From Pelomyxa schiedti (taxonomy: Eukaryota > Evosea > Pelobiontida > Pelomyxidae): DNA of 64,000 nt. This document shows positions 22,551 to 31,500 of the stretch, one piece after another. Position 1 is the stretch's first letter. Each line of letters starts with the position of its first letter. The notes below the pieces were generated by a model, which had not been told where the DNA came from, ran no database searches, and worked only from the letters and a program-made list of their open reading frames with translations. The stretch spans positions 1 through 64,000 of the forward strand of contig JAHLWZ010000802.1 of the NCBI GenBank assembly GCA_020536535.1, read 5' to 3'. A program made the translations under genes and the position numbers.

Positions 22551-23751
22551 ATGCCATCGTACGCCCCCTAGTTCTCGTTGTCTTCGTTGTTTTTACAAGC
22601 GCACCTTTCAATGATGACAACTACAACAACTCGGAGATCGTTTATCGTGTTTTTTTTTAATTGTTGTGTTTATCGTGGTGTTTGGGGGGTAGTGAAACTG
22701 ATTCGTAACACGCAGACACATTGCCCAAATTTTGGCGGAAAGGCACAGAGGCAGAGAGCCTGTTGTTGGTTTGTCCACTTTTTTGCAGTTTTTGTTGTTT
22801 GGCTAAACAGTACTCACACACAAAAAAGAAACGAAGCAGGTTGTGGAGACGGTAACTGATCCAGATGGGAAAAAGTACAGGGTGGTAAAAACTGTGCAAG
22901 TCACACGGCGTTTCGTTCACAAGTCTGTTATTGAAAGAAGGGTATTTTCCCTATGTTTCCTAAATTATCTATGCTGACTTTTTTTTTTCATTATTATAGG
23001 GATGGGCAAAATTCGGAGCATGCAGAGATCTCCCTCCAGGGCCTGAGTCTGGTACTTATCTTTCTTCAGTTAACTCGCAAACAAATGTGCCAGGTATAAC
23101 TGGAATTGATGATCCCGTCGTTATTGAGCCACCACAAAAAGCAGAGAAGCCAGTCCATGTAAGTTTGTGATTGGAATTTTTTCTTTTTGTTGATTTTCAC
23201 CTACTAAAACGAAACAGGTTCCCACTGCTGCTACTCAAGATGCTGCTCCGAAGCCAGTACAAATTACATGCAGAAATTGTGGTCAGGAAGGTCACTGGAC
23301 CAGCAAGTGTCCAAATAAAAAAGTTATTACACAACAAGGAGGGGATAGACCTGAACTTCCCAAAAGAGGTGATTTACCTTCTCAATCTCACTAAGTTGTG
23401 ATGTTTCACAGAGGAATACACAATTAGAGTCACCAACTTGAGTGAGGATGCCCAGGAGGATGACCTCCGTGACTTGTTTCAACCATTTGGGAGGGTTGAC
23501 AGAGTTTTTGTCGCCAAACACCGCGAAAGTGGCAAGGCCAAAGGATTTGCTTTTGTCACATATGCTGTCAAGTGTGCATTTCCCTATTCTCATCCCTTTA
23601 ATCACACCGTTCAGGACAGACGCAGAGAGGGCAATGAAGGCTCTTCAGCATTATGGTTACGATCACCTCATTTTGTCACTGGAATGGGCAAAGTACTTCA
23701 ACAAACTCATCCCTTTTCTAATCCTTCCCTCTTAGGCCATCGAGGTCATAA
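22551..23751 (+). CDS. EIF3G: Eukaryotic translation initiation factor 3 subunit G
   Basis: Exons are 22551-22558, 22600-22639, 22840-22941, 23000-23158, 23218-23368, 23412-23571, 23615-23692 and 23736-23751. The first exon is only 8 nt (ATGCCATC). The protein has the eIF3g N-terminal segment ([20 protein letters not shown], then WAKFG), a CCHC zinc knuckle ([15 protein letters not shown]) and an RRM ([22 protein letters not shown]1 KGFAFVTY), ending in the conserved [13 protein letters not shown]. eIF3g is a peripheral eIF3 subunit that aids scanning and reinitiation. The N-terminal acidic region usual in this family is very short here. The stop is 44 bp from the end of the convergent zinc transporter. 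Confidence 0.92.
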
Positions 23752-23795
23752 AGAGCATAGTAAAAAGTTCTTTTATATATTGTGTTACTCTACAA

Positions 23796-26099
23796 TTAAG
23801 AATTGTTGGTTGTCCTCTGAATCAAAGAGCACTTTTCCAAGTTCTTTTTCTTGTAGTCACACATCAACATGCAGTCCTGTGGGTCTTCTGAGGAACCAGA
23901 ATCCGGGTATTCTGGTTGTATTGTAGTAGCATGGATATTGTGCCTGAAAAGAAAAAGCACAAAGTCAGCCAGGTGGTTTTGGGGTATTTGTTTTCTTTGG
24001 CCAAAGACATACGTGTGTAGGACACGTTGCAGCTCGCGAGCCAGTGTCATAAAATCACCTTCCTTGCTAACAGTTATGTGTAAGGTACCAACATGGTCTT
24101 GCGATGTGAGCTCCCAAATGTGCAAGTCGTGGATGTCAAGGGCTCCTGGTACCTGGGATTTGTGGTAGATAGACATAAATGGAATTTCACATGGACAGGG
24201 AAAGGCACCTTTTTCAGGTCCTCTGTCAATTTCTTCAAATCGACGGACTCGGGCACCATTTGCATTAGAATTTTGATGCAACGCATGACTGTGATTGGGT
24301 GTTGGATTAAAATGTAATTAGATTAAAGCACTTACTGAGTGGTATTGATGACTTCAGAATAATAAACGAAACTAAGACACTAGCTGCTGGGTCAAGGTAA
24401 TATTTCCATGTTTTACTATCATCTATCAGCCATATACACAGTCCAACACCAGTAGCTGCAATACTTCCAAGGGCATCACCCAGAACATGCAGAAAAACTC
24501 CATGAAGATTGAGGTTCACCTTCTTGGCTTGGTTTAGTAAAAAAAATAAGGGTTGTGAAGAGGAACTTTTTCTTTCTTTGGTGGCTTCTTCCCCTTATCA
24601 GAGGTGGATTGCATCTCAATGTCATGGTCGTGGTCGTGCTCGCCATGCTCGTCTCCGTGATCCTTTTTAATCAGTTAAGGGATTTGTGAAGTTATAGACA
24701 ATAGAAATTAAATGATACCTCATGTTTGTGTTTATGCTTGTGAGAATGGCCATGTTCGTGGCTGTGCCCATGGCCATGGTCATGGTTGTGTCCAATATGG
24801 GCATGCCCAGCAAAAATGATAAGGCCTTCATATTATTGGGTTGTTGCAGTCCAAAAAAAGTGGAAAACCTATAACATTGAGAAGCAACCCCGCACCTCCA
24901 ACGATTACAATTAACAAGCCAGACTTCACGGCTATGTTTGGTGCAAAGAATGAATACTCCACAAAAGTTCAAGAAATCAACACACTTGGTATTTCAATGA
25001 ATCTAGAAATTGCCTCCAGAAAGATAAAAATAGCCACACTCAGTAAAAATACACCGTTAACAATTCCTGCCATAATATTAGTACCACCTGAGAGATAAGG
25101 GAGAGTAAACCTCCAATGACTTCGGCACGCCTCCAGCCATAAGACATCTTGCGTGAGGCCTGTTTCTCAGCTAAACGAAGTGCAATAAATCCAATAATCT
25201 TAGGGTAGTTGGAAAGGAAAAAAACAAAGTAAATATGCAAACAAACCAGTGAGATTTCATCACTGAGCATATGAAAGCCATCAGCAAGCAGAGCAAGGGA
25301 CCCAGTTATTACTGCTACAGCCACTTCCCCTATACAAAATAACAGTGTCAAAACAGCCATTGCAACCACTCGGCGTGAGTTGCCATCCTTGTACCTATGC
25401 ACGCATTAGATTGAGTGAAAACCCGGGATTATGGGACCCTGTGGGCCTTAAACACACACACACACACAATCGTATTCACATTCAAGAATCACACGCACGC
25501 ACTCACCAATGGGTCTTCTTAGTCACAGAATCCAAATCAACTACAGTGGGGCGTGGCTTGTAAATCTGCTCAGCAGGCAGCACGGCCCCAACGGCGTCGT
25601 CATCGTCATCGTCGTCTTCGCTGTCAGTGTCTATGTCCCCATGCCCATCGTGATCGTGGTCGTGCTCCCCACGGCGCGAGATTGCATTCTCGAGGTGCGC
25701 GGGGGCGCCTGGGCGGTCCTCGTCGCCGTCGCCGTCGCTGCCGCCGCTGCTGCTGCTGTCGGCGCCCTCGCTGCTGGACTCGCTGTGGTGGTGCCGCGAC
25801 TTGGAGTGGCGGGCGTGGGCGTGGTGGTGGTGGCGGTGGCGGTGGCGCCGCGGCGGCGGCGGCGAGGACACGCCCGAGGCCGCAGAGGACAGAGAGGAGG
25901 AGGAGGTGGCGGCCGAGGCGGGGGACTTGGCCGGGCCTGGGGAGTCGGCCACGGCCTTGATTGTGGGAGGGGCCACGGCGGGCTGCGCGGGGCTGGGCTG
26001 CTGCGCCACGCCGCGGTGCGACGTAGGGGGCGTGCGTGCGGTGGAGGCAGACGACGAGGACGGCGACGGGGAGGGAACAACACCCGAGGAGGAGGACAT
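23796..26099 (-). CDS. Cation diffusion facilitator zinc transporter (ZnT/SLC30)
   Basis: Exon 1 is 26099-25507; further exons run down to the stop at 23796. The first 200 residues are a disordered S/P/A-rich region with His-rich clusters ([31 protein letters not shown]) and a poly-Asp stretch. The transporter core has the paired zinc-site motifs HMLSD in helix 2 ([16 protein letters not shown]) and HVLGD in helix 5 ([16 protein letters not shown]). Between helices 4 and 5 lies a second His-rich loop ([19 protein letters not shown]). The cytosolic C-terminal domain contains [21 protein letters not shown], the copper-chaperone-like fold of CDF proteins. It would export Zn from the cytosol into vesicles or the exterior in exchange for protons. 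The two His-rich regions probably sense or buffer zinc. Confidence 0.9.
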
Positions 26100-26790
26100 C
26101 GTGGAGTAGAAGTCTCTTAGTTAATCTGGTATTTTGTGTTGTTGGCGCTTTTCCAACTCCCTTTCACTCGGCGTTTCATCGAATTGTAGTGTAATTTGCA
26201 TTTGGCAGGCATCATTTTTCTCTTCCACGACTCTTGTGTTCGGTGGGTTCTCAGAGGCGGAAGTTTGCATTCCACCTGCACAAGATGAAGATCTGCATGT
26301 ACGTTAGTGCCATCTTTCACTTCCTGAGAAGTGGTTATAAATTGAGATGAGTACTATTCAGTATGATGCAGTTTGTTCCCACTTGTTACAGAATAGCTGG
26401 AAAAAAGTTATTTCAAAACGAAAGCTGCAAAGGAAACCTGCAGTTGAATGGTGTTATTTCATCATTACAGTCAAATGGAAATGACAACTTTTGCCTCTGA
26501 GGATGTTGTGAGCCGAGGTGTGTGGTAGTGGAACTTCCTTGAAGGATTTCATTTATGTCTGAATATGATTTGAGCATTGCCTTCACCACACTGTGTTCAG
26601 GCTTGGAATGATGATTTCTAGATAGGAGCTCCTTCTTCTTGTCCTTGATGGTGCAGAAAATCTTGAGGCTCTACTGGTGTTCAAATGAACACTACCATAG
26701 AACACCAAAAGCTACAATCATAATACTCTGCAAACAACAAATAAGCGAAAGAAAAGAGAAAAAGGAAACCACAAAAAAAAAGTGCTTCCA
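26100..26790. other. Gene-poor stretch with one short open frame
   Basis: This is the start of a 2.5-kb stretch without a recognisable gene. A 45-codon open frame at 26347-26484 (+) begins MSTIQYDAVCSHLL and follows a TATAAAT sequence at about 26335. It may be a relic exon, since no continuation with suitable splice sites was found. The 26120-26320 part is probably 5' flank of the zinc transporter gene. Confidence 0.35.
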
Positions 26791-26806
26791 CACTTTTTTT
26801 TTGTGG
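26769..26806. repeat. 16-bp perfect inverted repeat at the SINE tail
   Basis: CCACAAAAAAAAAGTG at 26769-26784 is the exact reverse complement of CACTTTTTTTTTGTGG at 26791-26806, with a 6-nt spacer. The right arm is the 3' A-rich tail of the SINE on the minus strand. The left arm may be an inverted fragment of a second copy. The second SINE copy at 27386 lacks this palindrome. Confidence 0.75.
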
Positions 26807-26957
26807 GGAAGAGACACACCCCCCACCACAGCAGCCCAGCACAAAAAAAAACAAAAAAGGGGAGAGGGAAGGGGGAAGGAGGACAATGCCCACTCTCGGT
26901 TTTGAACCGAGGTCGCCTGCATAAAACTCCATCGCACTACCGCTAGGCCAAGTGGGC
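26791..26957 (-). mobile_element. tRNA-derived SINE, apparently full length
   Basis: Read on the minus strand, positions 26957-26888 form a tRNA-like head with a perfect 7-bp acceptor stem (GCCCACT with AGTGGGC) and a perfect 5-bp T-stem (CTCGG, loop TTCAAAA, CCGAG). It carries an A box, TGGCCTAGCGG (26940-26950), and a B box, GGTTCAAAACC (26898-26908), both matching the RNA polymerase III internal promoter. The D and anticodon arms do not fold well, so it is not a working tRNA. The head runs straight into an unrelated pyrimidine-rich body and an A9 tail. The 100 bp of body and tail recur exactly at 27386-27485. Head, body and A-tail are the hallmarks of a SINE mobilised by a LINE elsewhere in the genome. 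No clear target-site duplication was seen. Confidence 0.75.
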
Positions 26958-27107
26958 ACGCCCAAGGGTTAAAGGGTCACTTCACTGACGACTTACTTGC
27001 TTTTGGCCAAAGGCAGGCAGCGCCACACAAAGCGGAATCGATTTCTTTTCTTTTATTAAAAACAAACTCCAAGCAAAAAACACACCCACGTTTTTGCCTT
27101 TTCCAAG

Positions 27108-27176
27108 CCCTCGTTGCGCAGTCGTCAGGCCTTTGTTCTGCAGGCCAAGGTGTCGTCAGTTCGATTCTTGGTGAAA
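27108..27176 (+). other. tRNA-like sequence resembling elongator tRNA-Met
   Basis: The string starting CCCTCGTTGCGCAG and ending near TCAGTTCGATTCTTGG aligns by eye to a tRNA-Met-like order: A-box-like TTGCGCAGTCG, an anticodon-arm hairpin GGCCT...AGGCC, and a B-box-like AGTTCGATTC. The acceptor and T stems do not pair properly, so it is a tRNA pseudogene or the head of another SINE. A run of T follows directly (27182-27192). Confidence 0.45.
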
Positions 27177-27181
27177 ACAGA

Positions 27182-27192
27182 TTTTTTTTTTT
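27182..27192 (+). terminator. T11 run after the tRNA-like unit
   Basis: Eleven consecutive T lie 5 bp downstream of the tRNA-like sequence, as expected for an RNA polymerase III terminator. A bare poly-T in AT-rich DNA can also be chance. Confidence 0.4.
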
Positions 27193-27385
27193 CGGGAAGG
27201 GCTGATTTGGGGGTTGGCATTGTTGATACGAACCTTTGGACAGAGTTCTTGCTGGGTTTTTGTTTATTGTTATTATTCTTATTATTTGTTAGTTACTGGC
27301 CTATGCCATGTAGTTTTATTTAAACTAGTAACCCCCAAGCCACCATGTGTTACTTACTGGGTCAGAGTGGTCAGAGTGGAAGAAG

Positions 27386-27485
27386 CACTTTTTTTTTGTG
27401 GGGAAGAGACACACCCCCCACCACAGCAGCCCAGCACAAAAAAAAACAAAAAAGGGGAGAGGGAAGGGGGAAGGAGGACAATGCC
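27386..27485 (-). mobile_element. 5'-truncated SINE copy
   Basis: These 100 bp are identical base for base to 26791-26890, the body plus A-tail of the SINE, in the same orientation. The tRNA head is missing beyond the last few bases, as expected from 5' truncation during target-primed reverse transcription. Perfect identity implies recent movement, or gene conversion between copies 600 bp apart. Confidence 0.8.
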
Positions 27486-27557
27486 AGTGGATTGGTATTC
27501 CAAGTGCGTGACAGACCTTGTGGACCTACCCAGGAATAATGTACATACTTTAGTACC

Positions 27558-27698
27558 CTGACTGGCAAGGGAGACTTGCTTGAGCAGCAATACACACAGG
27601 CATTCAGTGATGTGAAGCAAACGGTTATATACACTCCACCAGCCAGTGGCCCTAACCACGATGAGTGGAAAGAAGCTCTGAACATATATTTGCCTTAG
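27558..27698 (+). pseudogene. Possible coding relic, 46 codons
   Basis: An open frame beginning LTGKGDLLEQQYTQAFSDVK and ending ALNIYLP at a TAG has protein-like composition, but it has no start, no promoter and no exons around it. It may be an exon of a dead gene. The surrounding 27486-28020 holds nothing else I can recognise. Confidence 0.25.
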
Positions 27699-28066
27699 TG
27701 TGCCAGTGTTGAGTTCCTAAAAAGAGTGTTTACTGTGTGTTCTACCTATTGAGGTACCAAGAGCAGTGTAGACCATGATAAACACTCTTGCACTCCAGGA
27801 GAGTGAACCTGCATGTTGTTAACGCTATTACCACTCCCTGAAACTTGCACAGAGGTCCCAGGTGATTGCACTGTGGGTTGTGGTGCAAAGGGAAAGGGCA
27901 AGGAAACTGCACAAGAACTAAAAGAGAGTGTGGGGGCAAGTGAAGTTAAATAATAGCCGTTTTCCCAGTGACGCTTCTACCAGCAAAGAAACATTATAAA
28001 ATTAACCAAAAAAGCTGCAGCGTCCATGCGTAAATAGCACTCCCGAATCACGTAGGCTATTATAAA

Positions 28067-28317
28067 GGGGGCACACGCGGACAAGAGGCCGAGGGCGCGC
28101 CGATTTCTCGGGCTCCTCGGTGATGTCTTGTGGCGTTGTGCCCCCCCTGCGGAATCCGATTTCTAACCGAGCTCATTGCGGTGTCCCTGGCTTCTCTGTT
28201 ACCTTTCCAAGAGAAATGCCATTCTGAGCATCGACACATTGAGGCAGAGTGAATGGTTGAGCTCTTCATCAGGGAAACCCTGATGATCAAACACGCTGAA
28301 CTGACGAGCGGTTTTTT
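28067..28317 (+). ncRNA. Candidate structured non-coding RNA
   Basis: The region is more GC-rich than its surroundings and has strong secondary structure. A 9-bp perfect stem pairs GGGGGCACA (28067-28075) with TGTGCCCCC (28137-28145) and encloses further complements (ACAAGA with TCTTGT, CCGAGG with CCTCGG). A second hairpin, CATCAGGG-AAA-CCCTGATG, lies at 28267-28285. It overlaps a box C-like TGATGA and is followed by CTGA (box D-like) and a T6 run at 28312-28317 (polymerase III-type end). TATAAA occurs at 27995 and 28061. I cannot match it to SRP, RNase P, U3 or spliceosomal RNAs. Strand and ends are inferred. Confidence 0.35.
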
Positions 28318-28619
28318 ATCGGTTCAAATTTTGTTCGAAAGACCAAATGGCGTGCTGTGTGCCGTTTTTGTTGATGGTTACGTTTTCCGTAGTGGAAGCG
28401 TGGCTTGTGCTGGTCTTCCTGCGTGTTGATGCCCTGATCACTTTCTCTTGGTGCCTCGTTCAAGCTAGCTTTTTTTTTTTTTTTTTTGATTTGAGAGACT
28501 TTTTCGTTTCGATTCCTTAACTCTTTGCTGCTGGCAGGTATTTTGTATTTATTCCATTTTGGGTGTGTGCTGTTGGGTATGAGGTGTTCGTGTGGTGGGT
28601 GTTTATTCGATGGCGTGGG

Positions 28620-29405
28620 ATGAGGAGGCAGCCGGGCCACATTGGAGCGTGGTTGTGGGTGGCTTGCATTGGCATATTGATAGCACTCTTCACTGTTATG
28701 GTGACAATTCAGCTGGAGGACGAGTGTGTCTCTTTGCTCTTACCACTCATCCTCCCTTGGGAGTGACACCTTGTGTCTTTTCTTTTCCCCTTCTTCACTT
28801 AGGTTTACAAACTGGTATGTGGTGTTTATTCCACTTTGGCTCGCTTTGCTGCAACTCCTTGTTGTTGACAAAAATTGGCCGGAAAACAAGAGCCAAGTTA
28901 GAGCTTTCTGCACTTACCAGTTCTGTTATTCTCAACGCCACTAGTTCCATGACCCGGAATTAGAGGATCCCCACCCTTCTGTGTACAGATATCTGGCAAT
29001 ACTGCCCACAAACGCAATTTTGGCTGCTATAACTTTCTGCAGTGAGTACCATCATCTTTCCGTTTTAAACACTAAAACGGTCTTCAAACAGTAATACTTC
29101 CACTTAAGCTAGAGGATGTAATACATGCCTCCTGGGCTTGGTTACTCATCCCATGGTACTACATTGGGGTTCTTTCATTCCTCGTCCTGATGACCAACAT
29201 TCTTGATGCACATGAATGTTCACAGAGTACTTTCAATGCACTCTTTATACCATCCATGGTACTGACCCTTGTCTGCACTTGGGTCATCACCCTGGCACTG
29301 TACCTCTGTGATGTTGTTAACTACATCACTCTGTGCGCTATTCCACTTTTCATCATAGACTTTGGCCTCATGATTGCACCCTGTTATTGGTGCTGCTGTG
29401 ACTGA
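28620..29405 (+). CDS. Multi-pass membrane protein of the TMEM185 (FAM11) type
   Basis: Exons 28620-28762, 28803-28896, 28945-29041 and 29092-29405 give 215 residues with consistent phases. Helices include WLWVACIGILIALFTVMVTI, NWYVVFIPLWLALLQLLVV, YLAILPTNAILAAITFC, WAWLLIPWYYIGVLSFLVL and two more near the C-terminus. The repeated W-x-x-x-x-IP-W motif preceding a helix (VVFIPLW, WLLIPWY) is typical of the TMEM185/fragile-X-F-associated family, whose molecular function is unknown. The protein ends CYWCCCD, a cysteine cluster that may be acylated. Confidence 0.7.
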
Positions 29406-29554
29406 CCACAAACAACCCATGTTTTAATACAACCCCACCACTGTCTATCAATAACAAAAATGGAAAGAGCACACACCTTCTCTAAGCACACAACAACCAA
29501 AAACCATTTACACGCCCAAAATAGCTATCTTCAAGTAACATGTTTGTTTTCCTA

Positions 29555-31309
29555 TCAAAAATTAGAGGGCAAATTCTTTGGTGGGGTGAGAATCGTGATT
29601 GGAGCCGGTAGAGTGCATTCCCACACAAGCTCGATGATCGAGTTGATCACAACCAGAGGCACTCTGGTGTGATACAGGCTGCTACGTGGGTTTTTGTACC
29701 AGCCGGCAAGAATCGGCTTGATGTCCTGCCAGCACGGCAGCGAGTAGTAGACGAGGGTCACCACGCCGACGGCGACGACGCGGTCGAGGTCGCGCAGGAT
29801 TATGCGGCCGAGGGAGGGGTAGGCCTTGTACTCCTCGACGCAGATGGGTTTGAGTGGCCGGAAGAGGACGGAGGCGCAGTCGCCGGTCGAGATTGTGGGA
29901 GGGTTACGGGCGCGGACGGTATTTTTGGTGTCTTTGTTGAAGGTGCAGAGAATCTGTTGGATGCGGCAGGGGAGCTGGGCCTGGTGACAGAACATTGTGG
30001 GAGTGTAGCCTCGCTTGATGGTTTTGGGATGGTATGTGACGACTATCTGGTGTGGAATGAGAACGCTTTTTTTGGGAGAGAATTCTATTCTATGGTTACC
30101 CACCCCATAATTAAAGCTCAAGGATGATGATGGATATATACGCAACGTGAGCACAAAACATTGTGGCCTTCATTGGGGGATGGTTGTCACGCAGTCCAAT
30201 GACATCTCCAGTTTGGAAATCCCAGCGGCAAACACTCCTTGTGTTCACTCCAACAATACTTCCAGGAAAAGCCCTCTCAAGTGGATCATAGTTGTATTCA
30301 ATGCTTCCCACAGTAGAGATTATCTTGGAAGGTCTACTCAGAGCCACTTGATCCCCAGGTTTCACTGTTCCACTAACAATGGAACCAACAAGCACAATGC
30401 CAACACCACAAATTCGCAGGGGTTCATGCACCGCCATTCTGAGGGGTTTAGATGAATCAGCCCACGAGCGTGGTTCTGCCCTACAGATGGCTTCATAAAG
30501 AGTAGGGCCTCGGTACCATTCCAGCGGTCGAACATTGGAGTCTGAGATAGCTCTGCCAGAAATGTTTACACCCTTCTCTGCACTCATTGGCACAAATTGA
30601 ACTTGCCTATCTACCTTATATCCTATCTACAAATTTAAACAAGCGCATGTTTTTTCAGGTGATGGAACAAGTACCTTGGCCGCAATTTCGGATACACATT
30701 CCACATTCAGCCGGTACCTTTCCTCTGACCAATTCACCTCATCCATGTAATTGACAGCTACCACAATATTTTGGATTCCCGAGGCATAGCACGCTGTGAG
30801 CAGGTCACGGAACCCATCAGGATTTAAATAAGGTGCCACAGTGACCAGAACGGCAACATCACTCCCAAAAATTCCACGGACAGCGCTCTTGAAGAACTTC
30901 TTCTGTCCCGGTGTGTCTACCAAGACCATGCCTTTTCCCATTCCTTCCTTGGAATTAGCCGGGCAGGGCATTGGGAACACATTCTTCAGAAAGAATGTGT
31001 GGTGCGTAGCACTAAAACCCCGTTCCCACTCATATCTCCGAATATCACTTAATTCTGCATAGGTCGATGGTCTCTTTTTGGTTTTTTTTTTTTTTTAATT
31101 TTAGCCATTGCAAACAAATAAAAATAGAAGAGAACATGTGCATTGTTGTCGTTTCTGTAATCCGACTCACGCATGACGCCGCTCATAAAAAGTCTCCGAG
31201 TCGGGGGAAGATGTCCGCCTACTTCAACCATAAGGCGTCCCACAACTGTGGATTTGCCCACGCTCGCGCTACCGACCACTACGACCTTGATGTCTCTCAC
31301 GCTCTTCAT
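29555..31309 (-). CDS. Divergent EF1A-like translational GTPase
   Basis: The best start is the ATG at 31309 (MKSVRDIKVVVVG). G1 reads GSASVGKST instead of GHVDHGKST. G3 is DTPGQKKF where EF1A has DCPGH. G4 is VNYMDEVNWSEERY where EF1A has VNKMD. The remainder is clearly EF1A-like: IRRYEWERG (switch region), GSDVAVLVTVAP, domain 2 (GVGIVLVGSIVSGTVKPGDQ) and domain 3 (KRGYTPTMFCHQAQL, STGDCASVLF, SLGRIILRDLDRVVAVG). A 60-residue tail with aromatic and hydrophobic residues follows. The catalytic histidine is replaced by glutamine and the base-recognising lysine is lost, so this is a specialised paralogue rather than the main elongation factor. Introns fall near 31060-31180, 30600-30670 and 30120. 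Confidence 0.8.
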
Positions 31310-31500
31310 GTTTTCGTTTTCCGGTAAAAGGTGTGGTGAAGACAAAACGAAGAAACGAAGGAGCTGCGTTTTTCCTTGTGGTTTCTTTTTTGATTGTTTT
31401 TGTACACTGAAATAATAAAGAATTTTAGCCCCATTTCCGGTTATAAGTGGAGGGGAGTGCTTCTGTGTGGAGTTAAAGTAGAATGGGTGGTAAGGGGTGT

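Noticed and set aside
25509-26120. A 203-residue plus-strand reading frame over the zinc transporter 5' end
   Set aside because: It is the antisense of the GC-rich, low-complexity His/Ser/Asp region, giving Val/Gly/Arg repeats with no conserved features.
26888-26957. A functional tRNA gene
   Set aside because: Acceptor and T arms are perfect, but the D and anticodon arms do not fold and the sequence runs into a repeated body, so a SINE head fits better.
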